Below, piece by piece: positions 1-7,571 of a stretch of 30,183 nt of DNA. A program made the translations under genes and the position numbers. The notes beneath the pieces were generated by a model, which was not told the DNA's origin, did no database searches, and saw only the letters and a list, made by a program, of their open reading frames with translations. Numbering within the stretch: the stretch's first letter is position 1; the number at the start of each line of letters is the position of its first letter. The stretch comes from HGM04593 sp045588485 (GTDB lineage Bacteria > Bacteroidota > Bacteroidia > Bacteroidales > Bacteroidaceae). The stretch spans positions 1 to 30,183 of the forward strand of contig JAZNEI010000062.1 of assembly GCA_045588485.1 (NCBI GenBank), written 5' to 3'.

Positions 1-1
1 G

Positions 2-223
2 ATAAAGCAAATAGATAACAATACCCCTGAAGAGGAACTTCTTGTCCACGATTTAGAGAATTATATAAACAGTATGCAACCTGTATTAAAGGAGACTATA
101 AAACTAAGAATTTCGGGATTGAGTTATATAGATATTGCCAAGCAATTGAACTTACCGATAACAACTGTAAAGAATCGGTTGTTCATTGCAAAAAGAGTGA
201 TAAGGAAACGATTGAAAGAGTAA
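2..223 (+). CDS. ECF-type RNA polymerase sigma factor, C-terminal part (partial)
   Basis: The reading frame is open from base 2 to the TAA at 221-223 and gives 73 residues; the start is outside the window. The last 45 or so residues form a sigma-70 region 4 helix-turn-helix: LRISGLSYIDIAKQLNLP then TTVKNRLFIAKR, with the spacing and hydrophobic pattern of the -35-binding domain of ECF (sigma-24-like) factors. The acidic stretch before it (NNTPEEELL) fits the linker between regions 2 and 4. The role would be redirecting RNA polymerase to a regulon that cannot be told from here; no anti-sigma gene follows on the same strand. The track is too short to assign an ECF subgroup. Confidence 0.85.
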   Translation: MKQIDNNTPEEELLVHDLENYINSMQPVLKETIKLRISGLSYIDIAKQLNLPITTVKNRLFIAKRVIRKRLKE

Positions 224-299
224 AATATATTAAGGACTTTATACATTTAGAAAGTGTTTGCCATCAAAAAAAAAATAACAGTTTGCCAATAATTATTTA

Positions 300-378
300 G
301 GTAATTATATGGTAATTTACACAAGGTTGTCATTCGGGATGATTCTTTACATATTGCGTAATTTTTTATATAATTGCC
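300..378 (+). repeat. 79-bp element with inverted ends, copy A
   Basis: The element starts GGTAATTATAT and ends ATATAATTGCC, an 11-bp inverted repeat with one mismatch. It matches copy B (21671-21749) at 70 of 79 positions with no gap. The centre TCATTCGGGATGA (330-342) can fold into a 4-bp stem with a TCGGG loop. It lies between two convergent genes, 23 bp beyond the terminator hairpin of the relA-like gene. The flanks ATTATTTA and ATTATTTT could be a worn 8-bp target duplication, but the region is AT-rich so this is weak. A MITE-like or REP-like intergenic repeat is the best description. Confidence 0.8.
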
Positions 379-401
379 ATTATTTTAAAATAGATTATTT
401 A

Positions 402-453
402 TTTAGAAGTGAATCCCAAAGGTTTTATTCAACCTTTGGGGTTCACTTCTAAA
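402..453 (-). terminator. Terminator hairpin of the RelA/SpoT-like gene
   Basis: A 23-bp stem with one G-U pair and a 6-base loop (402-424 with 431-453) sits 40 bp past the minus-strand stop codon. The minus strand continues into a T-rich stretch, which fits intrinsic termination. It may also stop transcription coming from the sigma-factor gene. Confidence 0.85.
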
Positions 454-493
454 CTCTTAAAAGACAAAGTATTTCTTGATTTATAAGATTGAA

Positions 494-2356
494 TTACTCG
501 TTGGTAACCTTTACCTCCTCTACTCCATCTATTGCCGAGATATTAGCAATAACCTCGAGTAGTTCGGCCGAAGAGTGTACCTTGAATTGCATCGAACAGG
601 TAACAATTTCGTCGACACACTCGGTGAGTATTCTTGTTAGTGACAATCGCAGGCGATTTGTTATACAGTCTATAAGGTCACTCAACAGATGATAGCGGTC
701 TATTGCCGTTACAACAATTCCTACGGGATAGAGGAAATTATCGTCCTCCTCGAAATTGACAGCCACAATATCGTCTCCGTGCTGCGAAGCAAGACGTATA
801 GCTGTCTTACAATCGCGACGGTGCAGTGTGATTGTACCATCTTCGGCCTTGAATCCTATTACTTCATCACCTGGCAACGGATTGCAGTTAGGGCAGCGCT
901 TATAGGGAATTTTCTTCTGCTTATTAAGGATGCCGTGTAAGTGTGTTTTTGCCTTGTATGTGCGCACGTGGTCGAGCCAATCGGGTGAGGGGCTTACATT
1001 TTCATTAGAGCCTATCTCGACGCAATCGCCCGATGTTAGTTGTGTCTTTACCGATACAAGACGGCCGTTTACACGCGCATACTGCGCATGCTCGGCAAGT
1101 TTGCTGTGTATTTCAAAGGCAAAGTCGAGTGCAGTGGAGTCTTTTGGTAATATAACAGCCTGCCCATGCGGGGTAAAAACGGTTATATCATCATTGTAGA
1201 AAGAGGATGTTATTCCGTCCATATACTCTACCTCCTTGCGGTGGTTGGCAATATCCTTAAGCAACTCTTTGAATTTCTCAATCCAATTGGCTATATTGCC
1301 TTCGTTGCGCTCGGAGAGACATCCGAACTGCGACTTACGCACCATACGTTCGGACGAAATATGAACCTCTTCCCACACTCCCGAATCGGTGAGCAGCTTC
1401 ACGTGGAAACTCTGATAACCGTTCTCTTTGGGCGAGTCGATGTAGTTGACGACGCTGCCGGGCTTCTCTTTGAAGCGGTCGGTGAGCATTGAATATATTC
1501 TGAGACTCATATCCTTCTCGGAGTAATCGCCGTAAGGATATATTATGCGTACGTAATATTTTCCCTGTACGTGGTTGAAGTCGCAATTTGCGGCATGCAT
1601 CTTTTTCCAGATGCTGTAAGGACCACGGCTCACAATCTCGGTACGTGCCAAGAGAATATCATTATCGCTGAGCATCTTCTCAATCTTGGCAATGAATCCC
1701 GAAAGCGCAGTCGTCTTTTCGCTCATCTCATTTTCGACAAGCTGAGCCATCATAGCATAGTCACGCGGACAGCGGAAGCGGAACGAGAGATTCTCGAGTT
1801 CGCGTTTGATGTGATATAGTCCCAGACGGTGTGCAAGAGGTGCATAGAAATAGTCGGTCTCACCAGCTATCTTCATCTGCTTGTCGGGACGCATGCTGCT
1901 GAGCGTACGCATATTATGCAGACGGTCGGCAAGTTTAATGAGAAGTGCACGAATGTCGTACTGCAAAGAGTCGAGCATCTGCTTGTAGTTGTCAATCTGT
2001 TTCGATGACTCGTAATGTGTACGTTTTTTCTTCGTCACCACATTTACAAGGAATGCAACATCATCGCCGAAACGCTCACGGATATCCTCAATGGTATAGT
2101 CGGTATCCTCAACCACATCGTGCAAAAAAGCAGCGATTATGGGGTCGGGGCCAAGGCCCAATTCCTCGGCTACAATACGCGCCACAGCAAGCGGATGCAT
2201 AATATAAGGTTCACCCGATTTACGACGCTGCTCCTTATGCGCCTCTTTTGCCAAAAGATATGCCTCGCGGATGCGTTTTACATCCTCGGAACCTAATCGG
2301 CGAGCAAGAAGAGCCAATAGTTCATCTACTCCACGGTCAATTTCTTTGTATTCCAT
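494..2356 (-). CDS. RelA/SpoT-family (p)ppGpp hydrolase, synthetase site apparently degenerate
   Basis: A 620-residue RelA/SpoT homologue of the stringent response. Domains in order: HD hydrolase (about 25-195) with H54, H79-D80, E83, D144 and N148 all present; synthetase-like region (about 240-345) with YSIWKKM and NGYQSFH; TGS (about 389-452); CCHC zinc-binding module (C488, C491, HRRDC near 512-516); ACT (about 543-620). Two oddities. In the synthetase region the catalytic Asp that precedes the conserved I-R (D264 in the Streptococcus Rel enzyme) is replaced: the sequence reads QGKYYVRII, with G265 there. Second, the TGS and zinc modules are only about 35 residues apart, so most of the helical domain is missing, which explains 620 rather than about 735 residues. 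I infer a hydrolase-dominant, SpoT-like enzyme. Start ATG at 2356 is the only good one; a strong terminator follows. Confidence 0.9.
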   Translation of the reverse strand: MEYKEIDRGVDELLALLARRLGSEDVKRIREAYLLAKEAHKEQRRKSGEPYIMHPLAVARIVAEELGLGPDPIIAAFLHDVVEDTDYTIEDIRERFGDDVAFLVNVVTKKKRTHYESSKQIDNYKQMLDSLQYDIRALLIKLADRLHNMRTLSSMRPDKQMKIAGETDYFYAPLAHRLGLYHIKRELENLSFRFRCPRDYAMMAQLVENEMSEKTTALSGFIAKIEKMLSDNDILLARTEIVSRGPYSIWKKMHAANCDFNHVQGKYYVRIIYPYGDYSEKDMSLRIYSMLTDRFKEKPGSVVNYIDSPKENGYQSFHVKLLTDSGVWEEVHISSERMVRKSQFGCLSERNEGNIANWIEKFKELLKDIANHRKEVEYMDGITSSFYNDDITVFTPHGQAVILPKDSTALDFAFEIHSKLAEHAQYARVNGRLVSVKTQLTSGDCVEIGSNENVSPSPDWLDHVRTYKAKTHLHGILNKQKKIPYKRCPNCNPLPGDEVIGFKAEDGTITLHRRDCKTAIRLASQHGDDIVAVNFEEDDNFLYPVGIVVTAIDRYHLLSDLIDCITNRLRLSLTRILTECVDEIVTCSMQFKVHSSAELLEVIANISAIDGVEEVKVTNE

Positions 2357-2696
2357 AGCTATAAGATTTATTCTACAATAATATAGTTGTTAACCTATAT
2401 TTTGCCGTCCCGTACATTTAATGAGGAATCTTAAAGAACTAATGTCCGGCTATTTTAGGTCAACTGCTAAAGAACATGACAATATAAATTAAATTATACC
2501 AACTTACAAGAGTGCGAATATGGCAAAAAAATATCAACATTCAAACGAAAAGTATAAAAAATACAAGAAAATGGAGAAATACCGACAATTGAAAGGAAAT
2601 AAATTCTTAGATACAGTTCGGTATATCGGCATAAATGATTAACTTCGCGACGATTTTCGTTTTTATAGGAGTTTTGAATTAAAATTTGAAGATAAT
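2357..2696. other. Divergent intergenic region between the RelA/SpoT gene and pheS
   Basis: AT-rich 340 bp that must hold promoters for both flanking genes. I see no exact TAnnTTTG box on either strand with a good upstream TTG. The only candidate content is the small frame at 2520-2642. The 12-mer GTACATTTAATG near 2412 also occurs at 23669, where it is part of an inverted repeat; this may be chance. Confidence 0.5.
2520..2642 (+). CDS. Possible small basic protein, 40 residues
   Basis: An ATG-to-TAA frame of 40 residues, beginning MAKKYQHSNEKYKKYKKMEK and ending VRYIGIND. It is very rich in Lys and Tyr with repeated K-Y-K-K units, so it would be strongly basic. It lies 54 bp upstream of pheS on the same strand and ends just before the region where a pheS leader would be expected. 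I recognise no family. It could be a leader peptide, a small nucleic-acid-binding protein, or a chance frame in AT-rich DNA, where AAA and TAT codons are common by composition. Only its full length between a clean ATG and stop, and its position, argue for it. Confidence 0.25.
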   Translation: MAKKYQHSNEKYKKYKKMEKYRQLKGNKFLDTVRYIGIND

Positions 2697-3716
2697 ATGA
2701 TAGAACAGATAAACCTATTGTTTGAAGAGGTTAAAGAACTCACCGCTGCCAATGCCGAGGAGCTTGAGGCACTGCGCCTTAAATACCTGAGCAAAAAGGG
2801 AATTATTAATGGTCTGATGGCACAATTCCGTGAGGTTCCTGCCGAACAAAAACGCGAGGTTGGTGTAAGACTCAACGAGTTGAAGAGTGCGATACAGGAG
2901 CAGTTCAACGCATTAAAGGAGAGCCTTGCAAGCAAGGATGAGGAGTTGTGCGGAATAGACCTCACACGTTCGTCCTACCCTACACGTTTGGGTACACGTC
3001 ATCCTCTTTCGATAGTAAAAAACGAGATTGTGGATATTTTCGCACGTTTGGGATTCTCTATTGCCGACGGTGTTGAGGTTGAGGACGACTGGCACGTATT
3101 CTCGTCGATGAACTTTGCCGAGGACCATCCCGCACGTGATATGCAGGATACATTCTTCATCGAAGCGCACCCCGATATCATTCTTCGCACACACACAAGT
3201 AGCGTGCAGAGCCATGTTATGGAGACAAGCAAGCCTCCTATCCGCATCATAGCCCCCGGACGTGTGTACCGCAACGAGGCCATAAGCTACCGCGCACACT
3301 GTTTCTTCCACCAGTTAGAGGGACTTTATATCGACAAAAACGTATCGTTCACCGACCTGAAGCAAGTACTTTTGCTCTTTGCACAGGAGATGTTCGGTAC
3401 AGGCACCAAGATTCGTCTGCGTCCATCATACTTTCCATTCACCGAGCCAAGCGCCGAGATGGACATCAGCTGTAACATCTGTGGCGGCAAAGGTTGTCCG
3501 TTCTGTAAAGGAACAGGATGGGTCGAGATTTTGGGTTGCGGCATGGTAGACCCCAACGTTCTTGAACTGTGCGGTATAGACAGCAAGGAATACACAGGAT
3601 ATGCCTTCGGAATGGGAATAGAGCGTATAACCAACCTAAAGTATCAGGTTAAAGACCTGCGCCTATTCAGCGAGAATGATGTACGTTTCTTGAAATTGTT
3701 CGAAAGTGCTAACTAA
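2697..3716 (+). CDS. pheS: Phenylalanyl-tRNA synthetase alpha subunit
   Basis: A class II aminoacyl-tRNA synthetase subunit of 339 residues, the normal length for PheS. It activates phenylalanine and charges tRNA-Phe as an alpha2-beta2 enzyme with PheT in the cytoplasm. The N-terminal 85 residues form the charged coiled-coil arm that contacts tRNA. Motif 2 is visible at about 189-209 (RVYRNEAISYRAH, then FFHQLEG) and motif 3 at 301-311 (GYAFGMGIERI). FTEPSAEMD (248-256) marks the active-site core. It is followed by two CxxC pairs (C259/C262 and C267/C270), a likely small metal-binding insert common in this lineage. pheT is not adjacent. A 19-bp terminator stem follows the stop, so it seems to be a single-gene unit. 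Confidence 0.97.
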   Translation: MIEQINLLFEEVKELTAANAEELEALRLKYLSKKGIINGLMAQFREVPAEQKREVGVRLNELKSAIQEQFNALKESLASKDEELCGIDLTRSSYPTRLGTRHPLSIVKNEIVDIFARLGFSIADGVEVEDDWHVFSSMNFAEDHPARDMQDTFFIEAHPDIILRTHTSSVQSHVMETSKPPIRIIAPGRVYRNEAISYRAHCFFHQLEGLYIDKNVSFTDLKQVLLLFAQEMFGTGTKIRLRPSYFPFTEPSAEMDISCNICGGKGCPFCKGTGWVEILGCGMVDPNVLELCGIDSKEYTGYAFGMGIERITNLKYQVKDLRLFSENDVRFLKLFESAN

Positions 3717-3744
3717 AAAGTTGTTCAAGAAAACCAAAGATACT

Positions 3745-3795
3745 TTTATAATAAACGCAGTGAGAGTGCGACACTTTCACTGCGTTTATTATAAA
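3745..3795 (+). terminator. Terminator hairpin after pheS
   Basis: A perfect 19-bp stem (3745-3763 with 3777-3795) and a 13-base loop, 28 bp past the pheS stop. It also lies 38 bp before the next ATG, so part of it could belong to the leader of the following gene. Confidence 0.8.
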
Positions 3796-3833
3796 GCTTA
3801 ACCGCGATAAACAAACTATCAAAATAAAACATT

Positions 3834-5936
3834 ATGAAGAAAACAATCATCACTTTACTTACAACAATCGTTATGATGACACAAATTTCTTGCGGTGGCG
3901 GAAGCGACCCAAAATTAGCTATTCTAAGCGAGAGCAAAGCCCCCTTTGGTGCTCCCGAGTTCCACCTTTATCAGACAGCCGACTACCTTGAGGCATTCAA
4001 GATTGGTATCGAAGAGAAACGTGCCGATATCAAAAGGATTATTGAGAACAGCGAAGCACCTACTTATGCCAACACAATAGATGCGCTGGAACTCAGCGGA
4101 GAAAGTCTCGAAAAGGTATCGTCAATATTTTTTAACCTTAACGAAAGCGACAATACCCCCGAGATGACCGAGATTGAGAATGCAGTATCGCCTCTGCTTA
4201 CCGAACTAAGCGGTTACATCTTCATGAATGACTCGCTCTTTGCACGTATACGTACACTATATGAACAGCGCGAGAGTCTGCACCTTAGCGAAGAGCAGAT
4301 GATTGTACTCGACAACTACTACCAGCAATTTGTTCGCGGTGGTGCACTGTTGAATGCCGAGGAGAAAGCAAAATTACTCGATATTAACACCAAGCTGAGC
4401 CTTGCATCCATCGAGTTCAGCAAGAATCTGTTGGCCGACAGCAAGCTGTTCAAACTTGTAATTACCGACGAGAAAGACCTAAGCGGACTGCCCCAAGGTG
4501 TGCGCGACGCGGCAGCCGAAGCTGCAAAGGCCGAAGGAACCGAGGGATGGGTATTTACTCTTGACAAGCCCAGCTGTATTCCTTTCTTGCAATATGCCGA
4601 CAATCGCGACCTGCGCGAAAAGGTTTACAAGGCATACTATGGCCGTGGTGACAACAATAACGAGAACAACAACAAGGAGGTGATACAACGTATTCTTCAA
4701 CTACGTCAGCAAAAGGCAAAATTATTGGGATTCAACGATTTTGCAGCATTCACATTGGATGCTAAGATGGCAAAAACCGCAGAAGCAGCAAATAACCTTC
4801 TTATGAGCATCTGGGAGCCTGCTGTTCAGCGTGCAAAGGAGGAGCGTGCTGCGCTTCAGGCAATAATAGACATGGAAGGAGGAAAGTTCAAACTACAGGG
4901 TTGGGACTGGTTCTATTATACCGAGAAGTTGCGTAAAGCAAAATACTCGCTGAACGATGCCGATATTAAGCCCTACTTCAAGTTGGAGAATGTGCTTGCC
5001 GGTGCATTCGACTGTGCACAGCGTCTCTACGGAGTGAAATTTATAGAGCGTAACGACATCCCCGTCTATCACAAAGAGGTGCGTACATTCGAGGTACTCG
5101 ACAACAAGGATAATCATCTTGCAATATTCTACACCGATTTCTTCCCTCGTCCCAGCAAGCGTGGCGGTGCATGGATGACAAACTTTGTTAACCAGCGTAA
5201 TATCGGTGGTCCCGAGGTTCGTCCTATGGTAGTGAATGTTTGCAACTTCACAGCACCCACTGGCGACACTCCTGCACTGCTCAATATTGACGAGACACGC
5301 ACACTGTTCCACGAGTTTGGTCATGCACTGCACGGAATGCTCACAAAGACCCACTACCCCAATGTAAGCGGCACAAGCGTTAAGCACGACTTTGTAGAGT
5401 TGTTCTCACAGATTAACGAGAAATGGGCTATTGAGCCTGAGGTAATGCGTACATACGCAAAACACTACCTGACAGGCGAGGTTATCCCCGATACACTCAT
5501 CGAAAAGATGCAGCGCAGCTCTTATTTCAACCTAGGATTCGAGACAAGCGAGCTTGTAGCAGCAGCATTGCTCGACCTGCGTATGCACACCATTGAGGAT
5601 TACAGTAACTTCGACTGTAACGAGTTCGAAAAAGAGGTACGCAAGGAGCTTGGCTTTATCCCCGAGATTGAGTATCGCTACCGTAGCACCAACTTCTCAC
5701 ATGTATTCGGTGGCGGCTATGCAGTAGGTTATTACGCTTATCTTTGGGCCGAGGTCCTCGACTGCGACGCATTCGAGTTGTTCAAAGAGCGCGGTATTTT
5801 TGATGCCGAGACAGCTGCAAGCTTCAAGATGCTCGTAGAGATGGGTGGCAGCAAGGATCCTATGCGTGAGTATGTTCGTTTCCGTGGTGCACAACCCAAC
5901 CCCGATGCGTTGCTGCGTGCACGTGGACTAAAATAA
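3834..5936 (+). CDS. M3-family metallopeptidase (Dcp-like), lipoprotein
   Basis: A 700-residue zinc peptidase of the thimet oligopeptidase family, probably a peptidyl-dipeptidase that removes C-terminal dipeptides or cuts short peptides. The zinc site is HEFGH at 493-497 (LFHEFGHALHG), with the downstream VELFSQ segment supplying the expected third ligand Glu. The N-terminus is a short lipoprotein signal (MKKTIITLLTTIVMMTQISC), with Cys20 as the lipidation site and Gly residues after it rather than an acidic export signal, so a periplasm-facing anchor is likely. The C_GCAxxG gene follows 10 bp later. A second M3 paralogue at 23967 has no signal peptide. No exact promoter box is visible; TTG at 3721 with TACTTTTA at 3741 is close but has a short spacer. 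Confidence 0.93.
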   Translation: MKKTIITLLTTIVMMTQISCGGGSDPKLAILSESKAPFGAPEFHLYQTADYLEAFKIGIEEKRADIKRIIENSEAPTYANTIDALELSGESLEKVSSIFFNLNESDNTPEMTEIENAVSPLLTELSGYIFMNDSLFARIRTLYEQRESLHLSEEQMIVLDNYYQQFVRGGALLNAEEKAKLLDINTKLSLASIEFSKNLLADSKLFKLVITDEKDLSGLPQGVRDAAAEAAKAEGTEGWVFTLDKPSCIPFLQYADNRDLREKVYKAYYGRGDNNNENNNKEVIQRILQLRQQKAKLLGFNDFAAFTLDAKMAKTAEAANNLLMSIWEPAVQRAKEERAALQAIIDMEGGKFKLQGWDWFYYTEKLRKAKYSLNDADIKPYFKLENVLAGAFDCAQRLYGVKFIERNDIPVYHKEVRTFEVLDNKDNHLAIFYTDFFPRPSKRGGAWMTNFVNQRNIGGPEVRPMVVNVCNFTAPTGDTPALLNIDETRTLFHEFGHALHGMLTKTHYPNVSGTSVKHDFVELFSQINEKWAIEPEVMRTYAKHYLTGEVIPDTLIEKMQRSSYFNLGFETSELVAAALLDLRMHTIEDYSNFDCNEFEKEVRKELGFIPEIEYRYRSTNFSHVFGGGYAVGYYAYLWAEVLDCDAFELFKERGIFDAETAASFKMLVEMGGSKDPMREYVRFRGAQPNPDALLRARGLK

Positions 5937-5946
5937 ATGAGGAAGA

Positions 5947-6414
5947 ATGGAAGATAGAATAGAATTGGCTGTTTCTCTTTTCAAAGAGGGATATAACTGC
6001 TCGCAATCGGTTGTTGCAGCATTTGCTGACATGTATGGATTCACACGCGAACAGGCACTCAGAATGGGTGCCTCGTTCGGCGGTGGCATAGGACGTATGC
6101 GTCAGACATGCGGCGCAGCCTGCGGTCTTTTCCTTGTTGCCGGGCTGGAGACAGGATGCACCGAGGGACGCAACCGCGAAGGCAAAGAGGCCAACTACAT
6201 ACTAGTACAACATCTTGCCGAAGAGTTCAAGAAGCGTAACGGCTCACTCATCTGTAGCCAACTGCTGGGTCTCGACAAAAATGCCCCTACCCCAACCACT
6301 CCCGAAGCTCGTACAACAGAATACTACAAAAAGCGTCCTTGCGTAAAGATGGTAGAGGAAGCAGCACGAATATGGGTAGAATATCTCGAAAAGAATAAGA
6401 AAAACAATATTTAA
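5947..6414 (+). CDS. C_GCAxxG_C_C family protein
   Basis: A 155-residue soluble protein of the C_GCAxxG_C_C family. The family signature is visible: NCSQSV with C18, the central MRQTCGAACG with C55 and C59, then C71 (TGCTEG), C103 (ICSQLL) and C132 (RPCVKM). These spaced cysteines suggest redox or metal/cluster chemistry, but no reaction is established for the family as far as I know. There is no signal peptide. It starts 10 bp after the M3 peptidase stop, so the two are probably one transcript. No clear terminator follows; only a weak 5-bp hairpin near 6423-6441. Confidence 0.88.
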   Translation: MEDRIELAVSLFKEGYNCSQSVVAAFADMYGFTREQALRMGASFGGGIGRMRQTCGAACGLFLVAGLETGCTEGRNREGKEANYILVQHLAEEFKKRNGSLICSQLLGLDKNAPTPTTPEARTTEYYKKRPCVKMVEEAARIWVEYLEKNKKNNI

Positions 6415-6458
6415 CAAGATTCCAACATATTAAATTTGTTGAAAATCACACATTTTCA

Positions 6459-6488
6459 TTGTTTTTTCAAAAAAAAGTATTACCTTTG
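6459..6488 (+). promoter_or_regulatory. Bacteroidota-type promoter for the DUF2582 gene
   Basis: TTG at 6459-6461, 19 bases, then TACCTTTG at 6481-6488. This is an exact fit to the TTG-N19-TAnnTTTG form used by the Bacteroidota primary sigma factor. Transcription should start near 6493-6495, within or right at the base of the following hairpin, leaving a leader of about 95 bases. Confidence 0.75.
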
Positions 6489-6523
6489 CAACCGTTTTTG
6501 AGGCAACACCTTAAGAACGGTTG
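6489..6523 (+). promoter_or_regulatory. Stem-loop at the transcript 5' end of the DUF2582 gene
   Basis: CAACCGTT (6489-6496) pairs with AACGGTTG (6516-6523), and the inside continues TTTGAGG with CCTTAAG. Together this is a 15-bp stem including two G-U pairs, with a CAACA loop. It begins only a base or so after the predicted -7 box and ends 63 bp before the ATG. No long T-run follows, so an mRNA stabiliser or a binding site seems likelier than a terminator. If the start is at 6493 or later, the lowest pairs would be lost. Confidence 0.55.
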
Positions 6524-6586
6524 TATTTTAAAGATATATAGAGAGTTATCTATATTAAGAAGTTGAATTAAAATTTAAAGGAAATT

Positions 6587-6784
6587 ATGAAAGAATTGGC
6601 AGGCGAATTTGCAGGTCGCATTTGGAATGCCCTCAACGAGACAGAGGGTCTCACACTTAAAGAAATCAAGAAGGCTACTAAGCTTAAAGACAAAGAGCTC
6701 TACCTGGGTCTCGGTTGGCTTCTCCGCGAGGACAAGATTTTCAACTGTGTTGCAGGTGAGGAGGAGATCTTCGCTCTTAAGTAA
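6587..6784 (+). CDS. Winged helix-turn-helix protein, DUF2582
   Basis: A complete 65-residue protein that is a single winged-helix domain: LTLKEIKKATKL forms helices 1-2, KDKELYLGLGWLLRED the recognition helix region, and KIFNCVAGEEEIFAL the wing. This matches the small DUF2582 family found widely in Bacteroidota. It may bind DNA, but target and ligand are unknown. It is a single-gene unit with its own near-consensus promoter, a structured leader, and a strong terminator 20 bp after the stop, so it is likely well expressed. Confidence 0.9.
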   Translation: MKELAGEFAGRIWNALNETEGLTLKEIKKATKLKDKELYLGLGWLLREDKIFNCVAGEEEIFALK

Positions 6785-6803
6785 GAAGAACCTTATTACT
6801 AAT

Positions 6804-6845
6804 AAAAAAACGACAAACATTTTTAAAAATGTTTGTCGTTTTTTT
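6804..6845 (+). terminator. Terminator after the DUF2582 gene
   Basis: A perfect 21-bp inverted repeat without spacer (6804-6824 with 6825-6845), ending in TTTTTTT. An A-run on the other side means it could act in both directions. Confidence 0.9.
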
Positions 6846-6934
6846 ATATCCCACTTTATAAGGTAATCAGGCCTTAGTAAACAAACTTATTAACCTACAA
6901 GACATTCAAGGACTGAAGGCTAATGATAAATAAA

Positions 6935-6968
6935 ATAGTCTGTACCGTTACTTTATGGTACAGACTAT
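6935..6968 (-). terminator. Terminator of the glycan cluster
   Basis: A 12-bp perfect stem (6935-6946 with 6957-6968) lies 24 bp past the DUF1573 stop. On the minus strand it is followed by a T-rich stretch (CTATTTTATTTATC), as expected for the end of the five-gene transcript. Confidence 0.8.
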
Positions 6969-6992
6969 AACAATTCCAAAGAATTACATTTA

Positions 6993-7571
6993 TCAGTTAA
7001 ACGGGTCGTTCTCTTCGCGACGCTGAGTGTGCGAGGGTGATATAACCTCCTCGGGATAGTATCCTTTAATATAGTATCCTTTATCGCGCATCTTACCATC
7101 TACAATATCGCCAACAGCACCACCCTCAGTTGTCTCACGATACAACTCTTCGTAGTCACGTGTATAATCGGGGTCGGGAACAACATTCACTATGAATTTC
7201 AACTCCTTTACACCTTTGGGTTCTATATTGCCATAAATGCGTATTGTGTGACGCACCTCGCCTACATTCTTACGACTATTGTATTTCATGTGAAGATAGC
7301 TGTTGCCGTTGGGAGGCACAAGACGCTCGGCATCCTGGTCAACGACTATGCAACCACATGAAGTGTGGATATCCTGAATTATCAGAGGTTCTTCACCGGT
7401 ATTCTCTATATTGTATAATATACTCAACTCCTCGCCCTGCCTTATAGGAAAATAGTGACGTACCGAATCCTCAACGAATACTGTTGTATTACGTATCAAG
7501 CGCTTGCATCCTGTTGTTCCTGTAAGCAATGCTATCATTGCCAATACGAATATAAGTTTTCTCATAATCAT
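6993..7571 (-). CDS. DUF1573 lipoprotein, last gene of the glycan cluster
   Basis: A 192-residue lipoprotein; MRKLIFVLAMIALLTGTTGC at the start gives the lipidated Cys, followed by KRLIRN rather than acidic residues, so it likely faces the periplasm. Residues about 35-130 fit DUF1573, an immunoglobulin-like (ASH-type) beta-sandwich. Its hallmark TSCGC is present in IHTSCGCIVV, preceded by the NTGEEPL turn. The C-terminal 60 residues are charged and Tyr-rich. DUF1573 has no enzymatic activity that I know of; a binding or scaffold role is inferred. The ATG overlaps the stop of the DUF4838 gene (ATGA, 7568-7571), implying translational coupling. The second Met (7565) is an equally good start. 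Confidence 0.85.
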   Translation of the reverse strand: MIMRKLIFVLAMIALLTGTTGCKRLIRNTTVFVEDSVRHYFPIRQGEELSILYNIENTGEEPLIIQDIHTSCGCIVVDQDAERLVPPNGNSYLHMKYNSRKNVGEVRHTIRIYGNIEPKGVKELKFIVNVVPDPDYTRDYEELYRETTEGGAVGDIVDGKMRDKGYYIKGYYPEEVISPSHTQRREENDPFN

